64,000 nt of DNA from Tragulus kanchil (taxonomy: Eukaryota > Chordata > Mammalia > Artiodactyla > Tragulidae). Made by a program: the position numbers and the translations under genes. Positions 44,106-56,296 of this stretch are shown in pieces. The stretch is from the NCBI GenBank assembly GCA_022376925.1, contig JAIOJX010000004.1, positions 124,025,123 through 124,089,122 on the forward strand. Direction: 5' to 3'. The notes under the pieces were generated by a model. It had not been told where the DNA came from. It ran no database searches and saw nothing but the letters and a program-made list of their open reading frames with translations. The stretch's first letter is position 1. The number at the start of each line of letters is the position of its first letter.

Positions 44106-47100
44106 GTTCAATAAGAGAAGAGAAAGAAATAAAAGGAATCCAGATTGGAAAGGAAGAAGTCAAATTCTATTTGCAGATGACATGATATTATACATAGAAA
44201 ATCCCAAACACACTATTACAAAGCTACTAGAGCTAATAAACAAATTCAGCAAAGTCGCAGGATACAAAATCAATACACAGAAATCACTGGCATTCCTATA
44301 CACAAACAATGAAAAATCAGAAAATGAAATCAAACAGGTAATCCCCTTCACCACTGCAACCAAAAGAATCAAATATCTAGGAATAAACCTACCCAAAGAA
44401 ACAAAAGAAATGTACACAGAAAATTACAAAACACTCATGAGAGACATTAAAGACTTAAACAGATGGAGAGATACTCCATGTTCCTCGGTCGGAAGAATCA
44501 ATATTGTGAAAATGACCATACTACCAAATGTCATCTATAGATTCAATGTGATCCCTATCAAACTTCCAATAACATTCTTCACAGAACTAGACCAACGAAT
44601 AACACAGTTCATATGGAAACACAAAAGACCTCGAATAGCCAAAGCAATCCTGAGGAAGAAGAATGGAGCTGGAAGGATCAGCCTCCCCAACTTCAGACTC
44701 TATTACAAAGCAACAGTCCTCAAGACAGTATGGTACTGGCACAAAAACAGAACTATAGATCAATGGAACAAGATAGACAACCCAGAGATAAACCCACGCA
44801 CCTATGAGTACCTTATTTTTGACAAAGGAGGCAAACATCTAAAATGGGACAAAGACAGCCTCTTCAATAAGTGGTGCTGGGAACATTGGACAGCTACATG
44901 CAAAAAAACGAAGTTGGAACATTCCCTCACACCATACACAAAGATCAACTCAAAATGGATTAATGACTTAAATGTAAGGCCAGAAACCATCAAACACTTA
45001 GAGCAGAATATAGGCAAAACACTCAAGGACATAAATCAAAGCAAGATCTTCTCTGACCCACCTACTAGAATAGCAGAAGTAAAAACAAAAATAAACATGT
45101 GAGACCTAATGAAACTTAAGCTTTTGTACAGCAAAAGAAATTACAAAAAAGCTGTACAGACAACCCACAGAGTGGGAGAAAATCATAGCAAAGGAAACAA
45201 CAGACAAAGAATCAATCTCCAAAACCTACAAACAACTCAGACAACTCAGCACTGGAAAAATGAACAACCCAATCGAAAAATGGGAAAAGGACCTAAACAG
45301 ACACCTCTCCAACGATGACATACAGATGGCCCAAAAGCACATAAAACGATGCTCAACTTCACTTATAATTACAGAAATGCAAATCAAAACTACAATGAGA
45401 TATCACCTCACACCCATCAGAATGGCCATCATCCACAAATCGACAGATAATAAATGCTGGAGAAGGTGCGGAGAAAAGGGAACACTCCTGCATTGCTGGT
45501 GGGAATGTAGATTGATAAAGCCTCTATGGAAGACAGTATGGAGATTTCTTAAAAAACTAAAAATAGAAGCACCGTATGACCCAGCAATCCCACTCTTAGG
45601 CTTATACCCTGATGAAATTAAATCCAAAAGAAGCACCTGTACCCCAATGTTCATTGCAGTTCTCTATACAATAGCCAGAACATGGAAGGAACCTAGACGC
45701 CCATCGACGAACGAATGGATCCAAAAGCTCTGGTACATATATACAATGGAATACTATACAGCTGTCAAAAGAAATGCAGAAGAATCAGCCCTAATGAGGT
45801 GGCTGGATCTAGAACCTATCATCAAAAGTGAAGTCAGTCAGAAAGAGAAGGACAAGTACAATATACTAACACACATATATGGAATCTAGTAGGATGGTGA
45901 TGATGGCACATTCAGTGAAGCAATGGAAAGACAGACATGGGCAGTGGACATATGGACATTGTGGGAAGGAACAGTGGGTGAGAACTAAAAAACGAAGTTG
46001 GAACATTCCCTCACACCATACACAAAGATCAACTCAAAATGGATTAATGACTTAAATGTAAGGCCAGAAACCATCAAACACTTAGAGCAGAATATAGGCA
46101 AAACACTCAAGGACATAAATCAAAGCAAGATCTTCTCTGACCCACCTACTAGAATAGCAGAAGTAAAAACAAAAATAAACATGTGAGACCTAATGAAACT
46201 TAAGCTTTTGTACAGCAAAAGAAATTACAAAAAAGCTGTACAGACAACCCACAGAGTGGGAGAAAATCATAGCAAAGGAAACAACAGACAAAGAATCAAT
46301 CTCCAAAACCTACAAACAACTCAGACAACTCAGCACTGGAAAAATGAACAACCCAATCGAAAAATGGGAAAAGGACCTAAACAGACACCTCTCCAACGAT
46401 GACATACAGATGGCCCAAAAGCACATAAAACGATGCTCAACTTCACTTATAATTACAGAAATGCAAATCAAAACTACAATGAGATATCACCTCACACCCA
46501 TCAGAATGGCCATCATCCACAAATCGACAGATAATAAATGCTGGAGAAGGTGCGGAGAAAAGGGAACACTCCTGCATTGCTGGTGGGAATGTAGATTGAT
46601 AAAGCCTCTATGGAAGACAGTATGGAGATTTCTTAAAAAACTAAAAATAGAAGCACCGTATGACCCAGCAATCCCACTCTTAGGCTTATACCCTGATGAA
46701 ATTAAATCCAAAAGAAGCACCTGTACCCCAATGTTCATTGCAGTTCTCTATACAATAGCCAGAACATGGAAGGAACCTAGACGCCCATCGACGAACGAAT
46801 GGATCCAAAAGCTCTGGTACATATATACAATGGAATACTATACAGCTGTCAAAAGAAATGCAGAAGAATCAGCCCTAATGAGGTGGCTGGATCTAGAACC
46901 TATCATCAAAAGTGAAGTCAGTCAGAAAGAGAAGGACAAGTACAATATACTAACACACATATATGGAATCTAGTAGGATGGTGATGATGGCACATTCAGT
47001 GAAGCAATGGAAAGACAGACATGGGCAGTGGACATATGGACATTGTGGGGAAGGAACAGTGGGTGAGAGGCATAAAGAAAGTAGCATGAAGGCCTGTACT

Positions 47101-47262
47101 ATCATAAGTGAAGAAAATAGCCCTAGTCATTGCTCTGTGAGAAAAGGGGATCCTTCAGGGGTGCTGTATGACGGTCTGGAGGGGTGGGATTGGGGGATAT
47201 ACATATGACTAATCTGAAAATATACATATCTGTAAACAACAAAACTCTATAAAAGTTAAAAA
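44106..47262 (+). mobile_element. Young L1: ORF2 from the reverse-transcriptase core, 3' UTR, poly(A)
   Basis: The 5'-truncated element begins just before the FADD catalytic box of the reverse transcriptase (codons at 44170-44181). The frame runs from there to a TGA at 45100-45102 (open segment 44182-45102, 306 codons) through '[19 protein letters not shown]' and '[16 protein letters not shown]'. A five-base loss then shifts the frame. The C-terminus is open at 45260-45889 and again at 46344-46973 because pair 14 doubles it. Real length is about 2.07 kb. It is non-functional as it stands, but closely similar to 39230-40509, implying recent activity of the subfamily. Confidence 0.93.
44903..47067. 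repeat. Tandem near-identical pair 14 (44903-45981 / 45987-47067), offset 1084
   Basis: Lies wholly inside one L1. Copy 1 misses one G close to its end ('tgtgggaaggaac' against 'tgtggggaaggaac'). Two 209-codon frames (45260-45889, 46344-46973) are identical in sequence. Confidence 0.94.
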
Positions 47263-47376
47263 AAAAAATCAGTCAAATACTCTATAGAACAGAAAAGTAC
47301 TCTTATATATTCTTGATGGAAATGTTAGAATTTGAAACTTTATTTACAGTATAATTTCAGCTTTAAAAAATATGTG

Positions 47377-47681
47377 GGGCTTCCCTGGTGGTCCAGTGGG
47401 TAAGGACACCGCCTTGCGGTGCAAGGGGCGCTGGTCCGTTCCCTGGCCTGGGAAGATCCCACGTACCGCGGAGCGGCTGGACCGATCTGTCCAATTGCCG
47501 AGCCGGAGCTCTGGAGCGCATGCGCCGAGAGCCGGTGCTCTGCGACAACAGAGGCCACCGTGAATGGAGGCCCACACGAGCCAAAGAACAAAGATGGATG
47601 AAAATAGAGAAATGAAAGACCAATAGAAGTGGCCTGCCCGCTCCCCTCCCTCCCCATCCCACCCCCATAAAAAAAAAAAAT
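47377..47681 (+). mobile_element. Young CHR-like SINE, long-tail form
   Basis: Full element with CpG-rich body and CT-rich extension ('gcctgcccgctcccctccct'), ending in poly(A). A short target-site match ('a/tatgtgg') is visible on both sides. It lies 110 bases downstream of the L1 poly(A). Confidence 0.92.
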
Positions 47682-47689
47682 GTGGTTAA

Positions 47690-48884
47690 AAGCATATGTA
47701 TGAAAATTCTCTGAATATTAATAGGCTTTCTCTGAGTATTGGGGTTATGGTTAACTTTTATGTTTTATTTATAAGTATTATCTATATTTTCCAATCTTAA
47801 TGAGCATCTATTCCTTTTATCTTAGAAAAAAACACATAGCTTTAAGAGAAAAAATGTGGAAATAAGCATAGTGTAACAAAATTGTTCTCATTTATTTAAA
47901 GTCTTATTATTAGGCTAAATTTATGTAAATATTCTTTAATTCAGAGAATAAGAATATAATACATTTGGAGAAAAATCTGAATTTCTTCACTATAAAGGTG
48001 ATTAATACCAATAGTAGTTCACTAAGTAATGTTTGGAACCACTATACCAAGGGAAATTTAAATGATTTACAACTTCTGCCTATATGCTTTTATCATAAAA
48101 TATGTTTTATGTTCCAACTTCCTCCTTTAGAAAAATGTTGATATATTAGTGATGTGTTATGTAGAAAGTAAAGAAAAAGGAATAAAATAAGAAATTAGAT
48201 TTAAGATTTAAGATTCTTTCAACCCTTTTTTATTATTTTCATCCTGGAATGTGAAGAAACAACAATAAGAAGTATTAACTTAAGTGTTTATGTAGTAAAC
48301 TTCACAATTATTCAAAATGTTTTCCTGAATATACACTGTAGTCTCTCTATGACCCTTTATAGTCTTTTAGCATTTGAGTTCTAAGTCAAACATTTTGAGC
48401 TTCTGTAATTTTTCTCTTCAGCACATAGCCATTCCCTCCATCAAAAATCTTTATTTTAACATTACCATGAGTGGCTCAGGTTCTACCTTGTAGAAAGACA
48501 TCAGAATTGAAAGACTCTTAAGACTATTTTGCAGCAGACTCTCGCAGGAGGTTCCAACTGTTTAACATTTGTTCTATTTCTCCAATTCTGTTGTAAATAA
48601 GATCTCATCTTGTTAGGCCAGAGTCACCATTTGATTCACACTGGGAGAGTTAGGAGCTGATAATGAGTGAGCAAAAGACAGTTATTTTTAGGTCTTCAAA
48701 ACACAGACCTTTAGCCTAACATATATTAATCCAATGAATCACATTTTCTTGGGGAAAAAACATGTAAACCTCCTCTCTAACCCTTCCAGATCCTTTCTAA
48801 ATTAAGGTTTCTGTAAACTCCAATGCTAGAGCAGCCAACTCCTGGGTAATTTTTAGAAATAACTTTCAACTGCAGAATGGCCTG
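47690..48884. other. AT-rich single-copy sequence (48007 onward repeated)
   Basis: No repeat or gene recognised. Short A/T-rich frames only. Confidence 0.55.
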
Positions 48885-50150
48885 GGGCTTTCCTTGTGGT
48901 TCAGACAGTAAAGAAATCTGTCTGAAATCAGGGAGACCTGGGTTCCATCCTTGGATTGGGAAGATACTCTGGAGAAGGAAATGATACTTCAGAATATCTT
49001 CCCATTCCAGTATTCTTGTCTGGAGAATTCCACGGACAGAGGAGTCCTTTGGCTACATTGCACAGTGTCCACGGACAAGCAAAATGACCAATAGTAGTTC
49101 ACTAAGTAATGTTTGGAACCACTATACCAAGGGAAATTTAAATGATTTACAACTTCTGCCTATATGCTTTTATCATAAAATATGTTTTATGTTCCAACTT
49201 CCTCCTTTAGAAAATGTTGATATATTAGTGATGTGTTATGTAGAAAGTAAAGAAAAAGGAATAAAATAAGAAATTAGATTTAAGATTTAAGATTCTTTCA
49301 ACCCTTTTTTATTATTTTCATCCTGGAATGTGAAGAAACAACAATAAGAAGTATTAACTTAAGTGTTTATGTAGTAAACTTCACAATTATTCAAAATGTT
49401 TTCCTGAATATACACTGTAGTCTCTCTATGACCCTTTATAGTCTTTTAGCATTTGAGTTCTAAGTCAAACATTTTGAGCTTCTGAAATTTTTTCTCTTCA
49501 GCACATAGCCATTCCCTCCATCAAAAATCTTTATTTTAACATTACCATGAGTGGCTCAGGTTCTACCTTGTAGAAAGACATCAGAATTGAAAGACTCTTA
49601 AGACTATTTTGCAGCAGACTCTGCAGGAGGTTCCAACTGTTTAACATTTGTTCTATTTCTCCAATTCTGTTGTAAATAAGATCTCATCTTGTTAGGCCAG
49701 AGTCACCATTTGATTCACACTGGGAGAGTTAGGAGCTGATAATGAGTGAGCAAAAGACAGTTATTTTTAGGTCTTCAAAACACAGACCTTTAGCCTAACA
49801 TATATTAATCCAATGAATCACATTTTCTTGGGGAAAAAACATGTAAACCTCCTCTCTAACCCTTCCAGATCCTTTCTAAATTAAGGTTTCTGTAAACTCC
49901 AATGCTAGAGCAGCCAACTCCTGGGTAATTTTTAGAAATAACTTTCAACTGCAGAATGGCCTGGGGCTTTCCTTGTGGTTCAGACAGTAAAGAAATCTGT
50001 CTGAAATCAGGGAGACCTGGGTTCCATCCTTGGATTGGGAAGATACTCTGGAGAAGGAAATGATACTTCAGAATATCTTCCCATTCCAGTATTCTTGTCT
50101 GGAGAATTCCACGGACAGAGGAGCCTGAAGCCTGGTCGGCTACATTGCAC
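48007..50150. repeat. Tandem near-identical pair 15 (48007-49068 / 49087-50150), offset 1080
   Basis: Differences include a lost A near copy 2's start, 'ctctcgcagg' against 'ctctgcagg', and a block loss at the end of copy 1 within the Bov-tA ('gaggagtcctttggctac' for the longer form in copy 2). Confidence 0.93.
48885..49070 (+). mobile_element. Bov-tA SINE, truncated first copy
   Basis: Same Bov-tA as 49966-50190, damaged in its last 50 bases by the pair 15 junction. Confidence 0.85.
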
Positions 50151-50190
50151 AGTGTCACAAAGAGTTGGACATGACTGGGCGACTGAACTG
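49966..50190 (+). mobile_element. Bov-tA SINE
   Basis: Head 'gctttccttgtggttcagac', 'agggagacctgggttccatc'; body 'tctggagaaggaaatgatac', 'gaattccacggacagaggag', 'gagttggacatgactgggcg'. It includes an extra segment near 'cttcagaatatcttcc' compared with the usual form. Confidence 0.88.
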
Positions 50191-50255
50191 AAATGAACTA
50201 ATATCAACAGTGACAAAATGTGAATGATCTAAATGAGTCAATTAAAACAGAGATT

Positions 50256-50525
50256 GAGGCTTCGCTGGTGGTCCAATGGGTGAAGAGTCCACCTTGCAGT
50301 GCAAGGAGCACCTGTTCGATCCGTGGCCTGGGAAGATCCCAAGTGCAGCAGAGCGGCTTGGCTGGTGTGTCCAGTAGCCAGCACTCTGGAGTGCATGAGC
50401 TAGAGCCAGTGCTCTGCAACGAGAGAGGCCAGTGCAATGGGAGGCCCACACAGGCGAAAGAATAAAGATGGATGATAGTACATAAATAAATAAAGATGAC
50501 ATTTCTTTAAAAGAAAAAAACAACA
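50256..50525 (+). mobile_element. CHR-like SINE, tailless (oldest) form
   Basis: Head 'ggtggtccaatgggtgaaga', body 'actctggagtgcatgagcta', 'gctctgcaacgagagaggcc', then 'aagatggatgatagtacata' straight into (AAAT)n. It lacks both the 'gaccaatagaagtggcc' segment and the CT-rich extension. Confidence 0.85.
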
Positions 50526-50756
50526 GATATTTTCAGATTGGAGTTTTAAAATTATATGCTATTTATGAGAAACCTCCTTAATACAAGAAGGATAGATTAA
50601 GAGTAAAATGATGGGAAAAGATATACCATGAAATACCAATAAAAGAAAGCTTGGGTAGCTATAATAATATCATACAGAGTTACTTCAGAACAAGGAATAC
50701 TATCAATGTTTAAGGGAAAAATTAGATAATAATAAATGGATCAATTCTAAAGAATA
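50526..50756 (+). mobile_element. Older L1 endonuclease-region fragment, left of a nested L1
   Basis: Phrases 'aatgatgggaaaagatatac', 'ccaataaaagaaagcttggg', 'acttcagaacaaggaatact' and 'aatggatcaattctaaagaa' follow L1 ORF2 endonuclease DNA. The same region resumes to the right of the next element. Confidence 0.7.
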
Positions 50757-51960
50757 TCCAGAAATTTGGTCCACCTCCCAGACTAATGGAAATAAAAACA
50801 AAAATAAACAAATGAGACCTAATTAAACTTAAAAGCTTTTGTACAATGAAGGAAATTATAAGCAAGGTGCAAAAACAGTCCTCAGAATGCAAGAAAATAA
50901 TACCAAATGAAACAGCTGACAAAGAATTAACCTCCAAAATATGTAATCTGCTCATGGAGCTCAATACCAGAAAAATGAACAATCCAACTAAAAAGTGGGC
51001 AGAAGACCTAAATAAACATTTCTCCAAAGAAGAAATACAGATGACTAATAAACACATGAAAAGATGCTCAACTTTGCTCGTCATTAGAGAAACACAAATC
51101 AAAATCACAATGAGAGATCATCTCACACTGGTCAGAATGACCATCATCAAAAAGTCTACAAACAATAAATGCTGGAGAGGGTGTGGAGAAAAGGGAACCC
51201 TCCCCTCCCATGATGGTAGAAATGCAAACTGTTACAGCCACTATGGACAACAGTGTGGAGATACTTAAGAAACTGAGAATAGAACTGCCATATCACCCAG
51301 CAATCCCACTGCTGGGCATACACCCCAAGGAAACCAGAACTTAAAGAGACACATGTACCCCAATGTTCACTGCAGCACTATTTACAATGGCTAGGATATG
51401 GAAGCAACCCATGTGTCCACTGGCAGATGAATGGATAAGGAAGATGTGGTACATATACACAATGGAATATTACTCAGCTATAAAAATAAATGCATTTGAG
51501 TCAATTCTAATGAGGTGGATGAACCTGGAGCCTATTATACAGAGTGAAATAAGTGAAAAAGACAAATACTGTATATTAATGGATATATATGGAATTTAGA
51601 AAGATGGTGCTGACAATCTTACATGCAAGGCAGCAAAAGACACACAGACGTAAAGAACAGACTTTTGAACTCAGTGGGAGAAGGCGAAGGTGGGAAGATT
51701 TGAGAGTATAGCATTGAAACATGTACATTACCATACGTAAAATAGCTGAGCAGTGCCAGTTCAGTGGATGAAGCAGGGCACCCAAAGCTGGTGCTCTGGG
51801 ACACCCCAGAGAAACAGGGTGGGGAGTAATGTAGTGGGAGGGGGGCAGGGTGAGCTGGGACACATGTATGCCTGATGAAGTATGACAAAAGCCATCACAA
51901 TACTGCAAAGAAATTATGCTCCAATCAAAATAAGTTAATTAATTGAAAACAATAAAACAC
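50757..51960 (+). mobile_element. L1 with cattle-like 3' UTR, nested in an older L1
   Basis: ORF2 C-terminal part: frame 50846-51268 ('[20 protein letters not shown]', '[14 protein letters not shown]') and 51363-51599 ('YYSAIKINAFESILMRWMNL'). The 3' UTR ('gaatttagaaagatggtgct', 'tttgagagtatagcattgaa', 'gaagtatgacaaaagccatc') resembles the bovine L1 end and differs from the young L1s in this window. An in-frame TGA at 50813-50815 replaces the same tryptophan codon as in the two young copies. Confidence 0.9.
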
Positions 51961-53569
51961 ACACACACAAAAAGAACCAAAACAAAATGTGTATATCCTT
52001 AATAACAAAATCTCAAAATACACAAAACAAAAGCTGATAGTGTTAAAAAGAAAAATAGATAAATTTACAGTTACACTTAGACACTTCAACATTCCTCTGT
52101 CAGTAGTTGCTAGAACAAAGACAAGAAATCAGTAAAGATGTAAGAGAAAAGTGACACCATCAACTATCACTATAGTGTCACACTTTTTACATTTACAGAA
52201 TGCTCCACCTAACATCTGAATAAGCATTTCATTCAGGTGCATGTGGAACATTCAGCAAGATAAACAGTATTCTTGGCCATAAAACAAACCTTGATAAATT
52301 TAAAAGGATAGAAACCAACATCTTTAGCCCACAATAGAATTAAGCTAGAAATCAATACAATAAATATGTCTGGAAAATTCCCAAATATTTGGACATTAAA
52401 CATGAAATGAATATTCTCATATACTCATTACAACTGAGTTCTATTATTTCCTTAAGTATGTAATCTCTAAAATATTGTGACCCCCACACAAGTGTCCACT
52501 GGCAGATGAATGGATAAGGAAGATGTGGTACATATACACAATGGAATATTACTCAGCTATAAAAATAAATGCATTTGAGTCAATTCTAATGAGGTGGATG
52601 AACCTGGAGCCTATTATACAGAGTGAAATAAGTGAAAAAGACAAATACTGTATATTAATGGATATATATGGAATTTAGAAAGATGGTGCTGACAATCTTA
52701 CATGCAAGGCAGCAAAAGACACACAGACGTAAAGAACAGACTTTTGAACTCAGTGGGAGAAGGCGAAGGTGGGAAGATTTGAGAGTATAGCATTGAAACA
52801 TGTACATTACCATACGTAAAATAGCTGAGCAGTGCCAGTTCAGTGGATGAAGCAGGGCACCCAAAGCTGGTGCTCTGGGACACCCCAGAGAAACAGGGTG
52901 GGGAGTAATGTAGTGGGAGGGGGGCAGGGTGAGCTGGGACACATGTATGCCTGATGAAGTATGACAAAAGCCATCACAATACTGCAAAGAAATTATGCTC
53001 CAATCAAAATAAGTTAATTAATTGAAAACAATAAAACACACACACACAAAAAGAACCAAAACAAAATGTGTATATCCTTAATAACAAAATCTCAAAATAC
53101 ACAAAACAAAAGCTGATAGTGTTAAAAAGAAAAATAGATAAATTTACAGTTACACTTAGACACTTCAACATTCCTCTGTCAGTAGTTGCTAGAACAAAGA
53201 CAAGAAATCAGTAAAGATGTAAGAGAAAAGTGACACCATCAACTATCACTATAGTGTCACACTTTTTACATTTACAGAATGCTCCACCTAACATCTGAAT
53301 AAGCATTTCATTCAGGTGCATGTGGAACATTCAGCAAGATAAACAGTATTCTTGGCCATAAAACAAACCTTGATAAATTTAAAAGGATAGAAACCAACAT
53401 CTTTAGCCCACAATAGAATTAAGCTAGAAATCAATACAATAAATATGTCTGGAAAATTCCCAAATATTTGGACATTAAACATGAAATGAATATTCTCATA
53501 TACTCATTACAACTGAGTTCTATTATTTCCTTAAGTATGTAATCTCTAAAATATTGTGACCCCCACACA
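51413..53569. repeat. Tandem near-identical pair 16 (51413-52490 / 52492-53569), offset 1079
   Basis: Essentially identical copies with at most one unmatched base at the seam. The copies start inside the nested L1 and end beyond the older L1. Confidence 0.94.
51965..53480 (+). mobile_element. Older L1 endonuclease region resumes (51965-52400, again 53048-53480)
   Basis: 'aaatgtgtatatccttaata', 'ttcctctgtcagtagttgct', 'attcagcaagataaacagta', 'ccataaaacaaaccttgata', 'gaattaagctagaaatcaat' continue L1 endonuclease DNA from the point left at 50756. The interval 52492-53044 is the pair 16 repeat of the nested L1's 3' end. Confidence 0.7.
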
Positions 53570-54036
53570 CAATATAGATAAATTGTTATTGGCATACACA
53601 ATCTCTTCTCTGTTGCTATTTTACAGGACTAAATGCACGACTTCTCAAAATGACCCCTGCCAGAATTATAAACTTCAGTCTGAAGCTGAAATCTGAGAAT
53701 TTTTCCAACACCATCCCCCATACACCTATATCCTCATGACAATCTTCTAGTCATCTTTTGAAACATAACCCAAACACCCCCAAGAAGGCTTCTTTGGCAG
53801 TTGTCTGTGCATGCCCACTCCTCATCATCCTAAATTAGATTTTCCATCCTGTGTGTTCCCAGAGCACTCTTAACATACCTTGCTGACACATCCAGTTTTC
53901 TCTGCCTGGAGGCCTCCACTTGTCCTTCAAACTTCAGCTCCAGGGTCCACCAAAACATTCCATCCTTCTCCTCTACTTACCTTTACCTTATTATACACTT
54001 CTCTTATATAAACCAAAATCTCTCAATGATTAGTGT
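53570..54036. other. Single-copy sequence, moderately GC-rich
   Basis: No repeat or exon recognised, although the base composition is less AT-rich than its surroundings. Confidence 0.5.
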
Positions 54037-54250
54037 AAGGTTTCTCAAGAGTATCACTATTGACACTGTTGACCTAAAACCTCTGTTGTGGAAGGTTGTC
54101 CTGTGCATCATAGGATGTTTAGTACTATCTTTAGCCTCTATCTACCAGATGCCAGAAACACACATGCCCCAGACATGACAATCAAAGATGTTTCCAGACA
54201 CTGCCAACTGTCCTCTGGAGGACAACATACTCCCTGCTTGAGAAACACTG
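54037..54250 (-). mobile_element. MER20-like hAT DNA transposon (non-autonomous)
   Basis: Inverted termini ('aggtttctcaag' at the left, 'cttgagaaacactg' at the right) bound a body with 'gttgtcctgtgcatcatagg', 'tagcctctatctaccagatg' and 'atgtttccagacactgccaa', which I recognise as the MER20 plan in antisense. Flanking 'attagtgt' / 'attaggtg' could be the worn 8-base target duplication. Confidence 0.75.
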
Positions 54251-54340
54251 ATTAGGTGCTACTAATCCTACTGATCGTGGCTAGACTGTTTATCTCTTTA
54301 CTGGTCTATCGGAGACTATTGACAACTCAAGGGGAGAAAC

Positions 54341-54365
54341 TATATATATATATTTTTTTTTTTTT
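54341..54365. repeat. (TA)n then poly(T)
   Basis: Six TA units lead into about thirteen T residues. Confidence 0.9.
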
Positions 54366-54366
54366 C

Positions 54367-54545
54367 TGAAGTCGTTTCTAGCACAGAACCTGGAGTCTAA
54401 TAAATACTTATAAATATTTGCTGAAGAATACTGTGTTCACAGGTCTACATAGCACATTTCCCTCTCCTCTCCCTTCTGAATTGGGATCTCCTTGAGGACA
54501 AAGAACCTTATTTATTCACCTTTGTATTCTCTGACAAATGCACCA
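54367..54545 (+). mobile_element. L2-like 3' end pieces
   Basis: 'agcacagaacctggagtcta', 'ataaatatttgctgaagaat' and 'gatctccttgaggacaaaga' each match parts of the L2 3' end. Two pieces seem to lie in tandem. Confidence 0.45.
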
Positions 54546-55191
54546 AATCACCTGATCATTATTTTATGATTATATCAATTAACAAAAGAATTTCTCATGT
54601 AGATAAAAATGTACTAAAACTGACAGTCTATAATTCAGGTTTTCAAGAATCACTGGGTGAAAGAAGAGGTGAGTTTTAAAAAGTGCATAAATGTTAAATG
54701 AAGTAAATGGGAGAAAAATACTCTTCATAATTATAGACAACTATCAGCAAATTCTTCATAATTTATTTTAATCAAATTGTTTCTTCTTTAATAAGCTAAA
54801 TATGACAGGGATGAAAATGATGGAGCCTCAACTATAAAATGCTAGAAGAATAGAGGAAGACATATTCTACCTATTTCAAGATCCATATTAAAATGCACAT
54901 AATCAAGAGGGAAAACACTAGGTGATGTATGAATCTATGGAGTGTTTTTAACAAATTATTGAGGTAACTATTATTTCCAGGAAGATTATCTAGCATATAA
55001 GATGTTAGTCATATATAGAATCAGTACCATTATTATGCAGAAAATACTTAGTTATCTTTTATATCTTAATTTTTTACTAGGAATTATACTCCTATTAAAA
55101 TTAATTAGTTTAAAAACACTAATCTATTATGAGTGACTTTTAATATCTAATTTATTACCTAATTTTTCTAAAATTATCATGTGTAATGATA
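54546..55191. other. AT-rich single-copy sequence
   Basis: Nothing recognised. Confidence 0.55.
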
Positions 55192-55310
55192 GATGGCAAT
55201 TGGACTTATTATGGTGATTATTTCATAACATACAAAAATATTGAATCACTACATTATATACCTGAAACCAATATAACATTGTTTGTTAAGTAAAATTTGA
55301 TTAAAAATTA
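55192..55310 (+). mobile_element. Old L1M 3' end
   Basis: 'gatggcaattggacttatta', 'tggtgattatttcataacat', 'atacctgaaaccaatataac' follow the 3' terminus of ancient L1 subfamilies. Confidence 0.65.
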
Positions 55311-55814
55311 TAACAAAAGCAGCACATGGGCATTGTAGAAAATTAGAAAAGTGTAATTAAATCTATCCTTCACCACTAGAGACCATCATTACTAATTATC
55401 TTAATATCTATATTTCTAGGTCTTTACACATACACACTATATATACACCTTTGTAGCTTTATATCACTATAAAATCGTATTGTACATACATTTGTCAACT
55501 TACTTTTGTCAGTAAATAATCTCAGTTTTCTGTTTCAGTACCTTTCGTCTCCTCTAATAATTGTGCTATATTAAAAAATTCCTCCATTTAATTAAAAATA
55601 AACTAATTGAATCTATTTCTCAATATTTTAAATAAGGAAAATTATATATCAGTCTAAAGCCTCAACTAATTTTCTAAAATATAACTAATTCAGAGTTTCA
55701 AAGTAAAATGCCTATTATATATATAGCAAACTGTCATGTTAAGATATAAAATGAATAAAGTTTTCATTAAATAACTAATATGGTTAGTTCAGTTTCTTTG
55801 TATGCAGCAACATG
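55311..55814. other. AT-rich sequence, possibly old LINE remnants
   Basis: Around 55370-55520 the text vaguely resembles old LINE 3' sequence, but I cannot place it. The rest is featureless. Confidence 0.35.
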
Positions 55815-56296
55815 TGGTATTAGTCTGGGTTCTCCAGAGAAGCAGAATCAGTTGCAGATATAGATATAGCTATATAGATATATGATATCAAACTGATGTA
55901 ATAGACCACATGTAAGTTATTATAAGGGATTGGCTCACGTGATTATGGAGACTGAGAAGTTCCAAGACCTGTGGTTGAACCCCTGAAGACAGAAAGCCAA
56001 TGGTGTAGTTCCTCTCCAAGTTCAAGTCTAAAGGCAGGAGAAGATCAATGTTCCAGCTAGAAGATAGGCAGAGAGAGCAAATTCTCCTTCATTCAGCCTT
56101 TAGTTCTGTTCAGTCCTTCGATGAAACTCATGAGGCTCACCCACATTAGAAAGGGCCCTCTATTTAACTTAGTCTATCCATTCAAATCTTAATCTCATCC
56201 AGAAACTCCCTAACAGAAAATCCAGAAAAATGTTTAACCAAATATCTGAGCAACCCCTCCAGTCAAACTGACACGTAAAATTAACTATCACACGTG
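55815..56296 (+). mobile_element. Ancient interspersed repeat (family R1), near full length
   Basis: Begins 'gtattagtctgggttctcca', 'gagaagcagaatcagttgca', continues 'ttataagggattggctcacg', 'caagtctaaaggcaggagaa', and ends 'gacacgtaaaattaactatc'. Same family as the repeat split by BovB at 15704/17656. The last 129 bases recur at 57251-57378. Confidence 0.7.

Noticed and set aside
45260..46973. Two identical 209-codon proteins as a paralogous pair
   Set aside because: They are one L1 ORF2 C-terminus doubled by pair 14.
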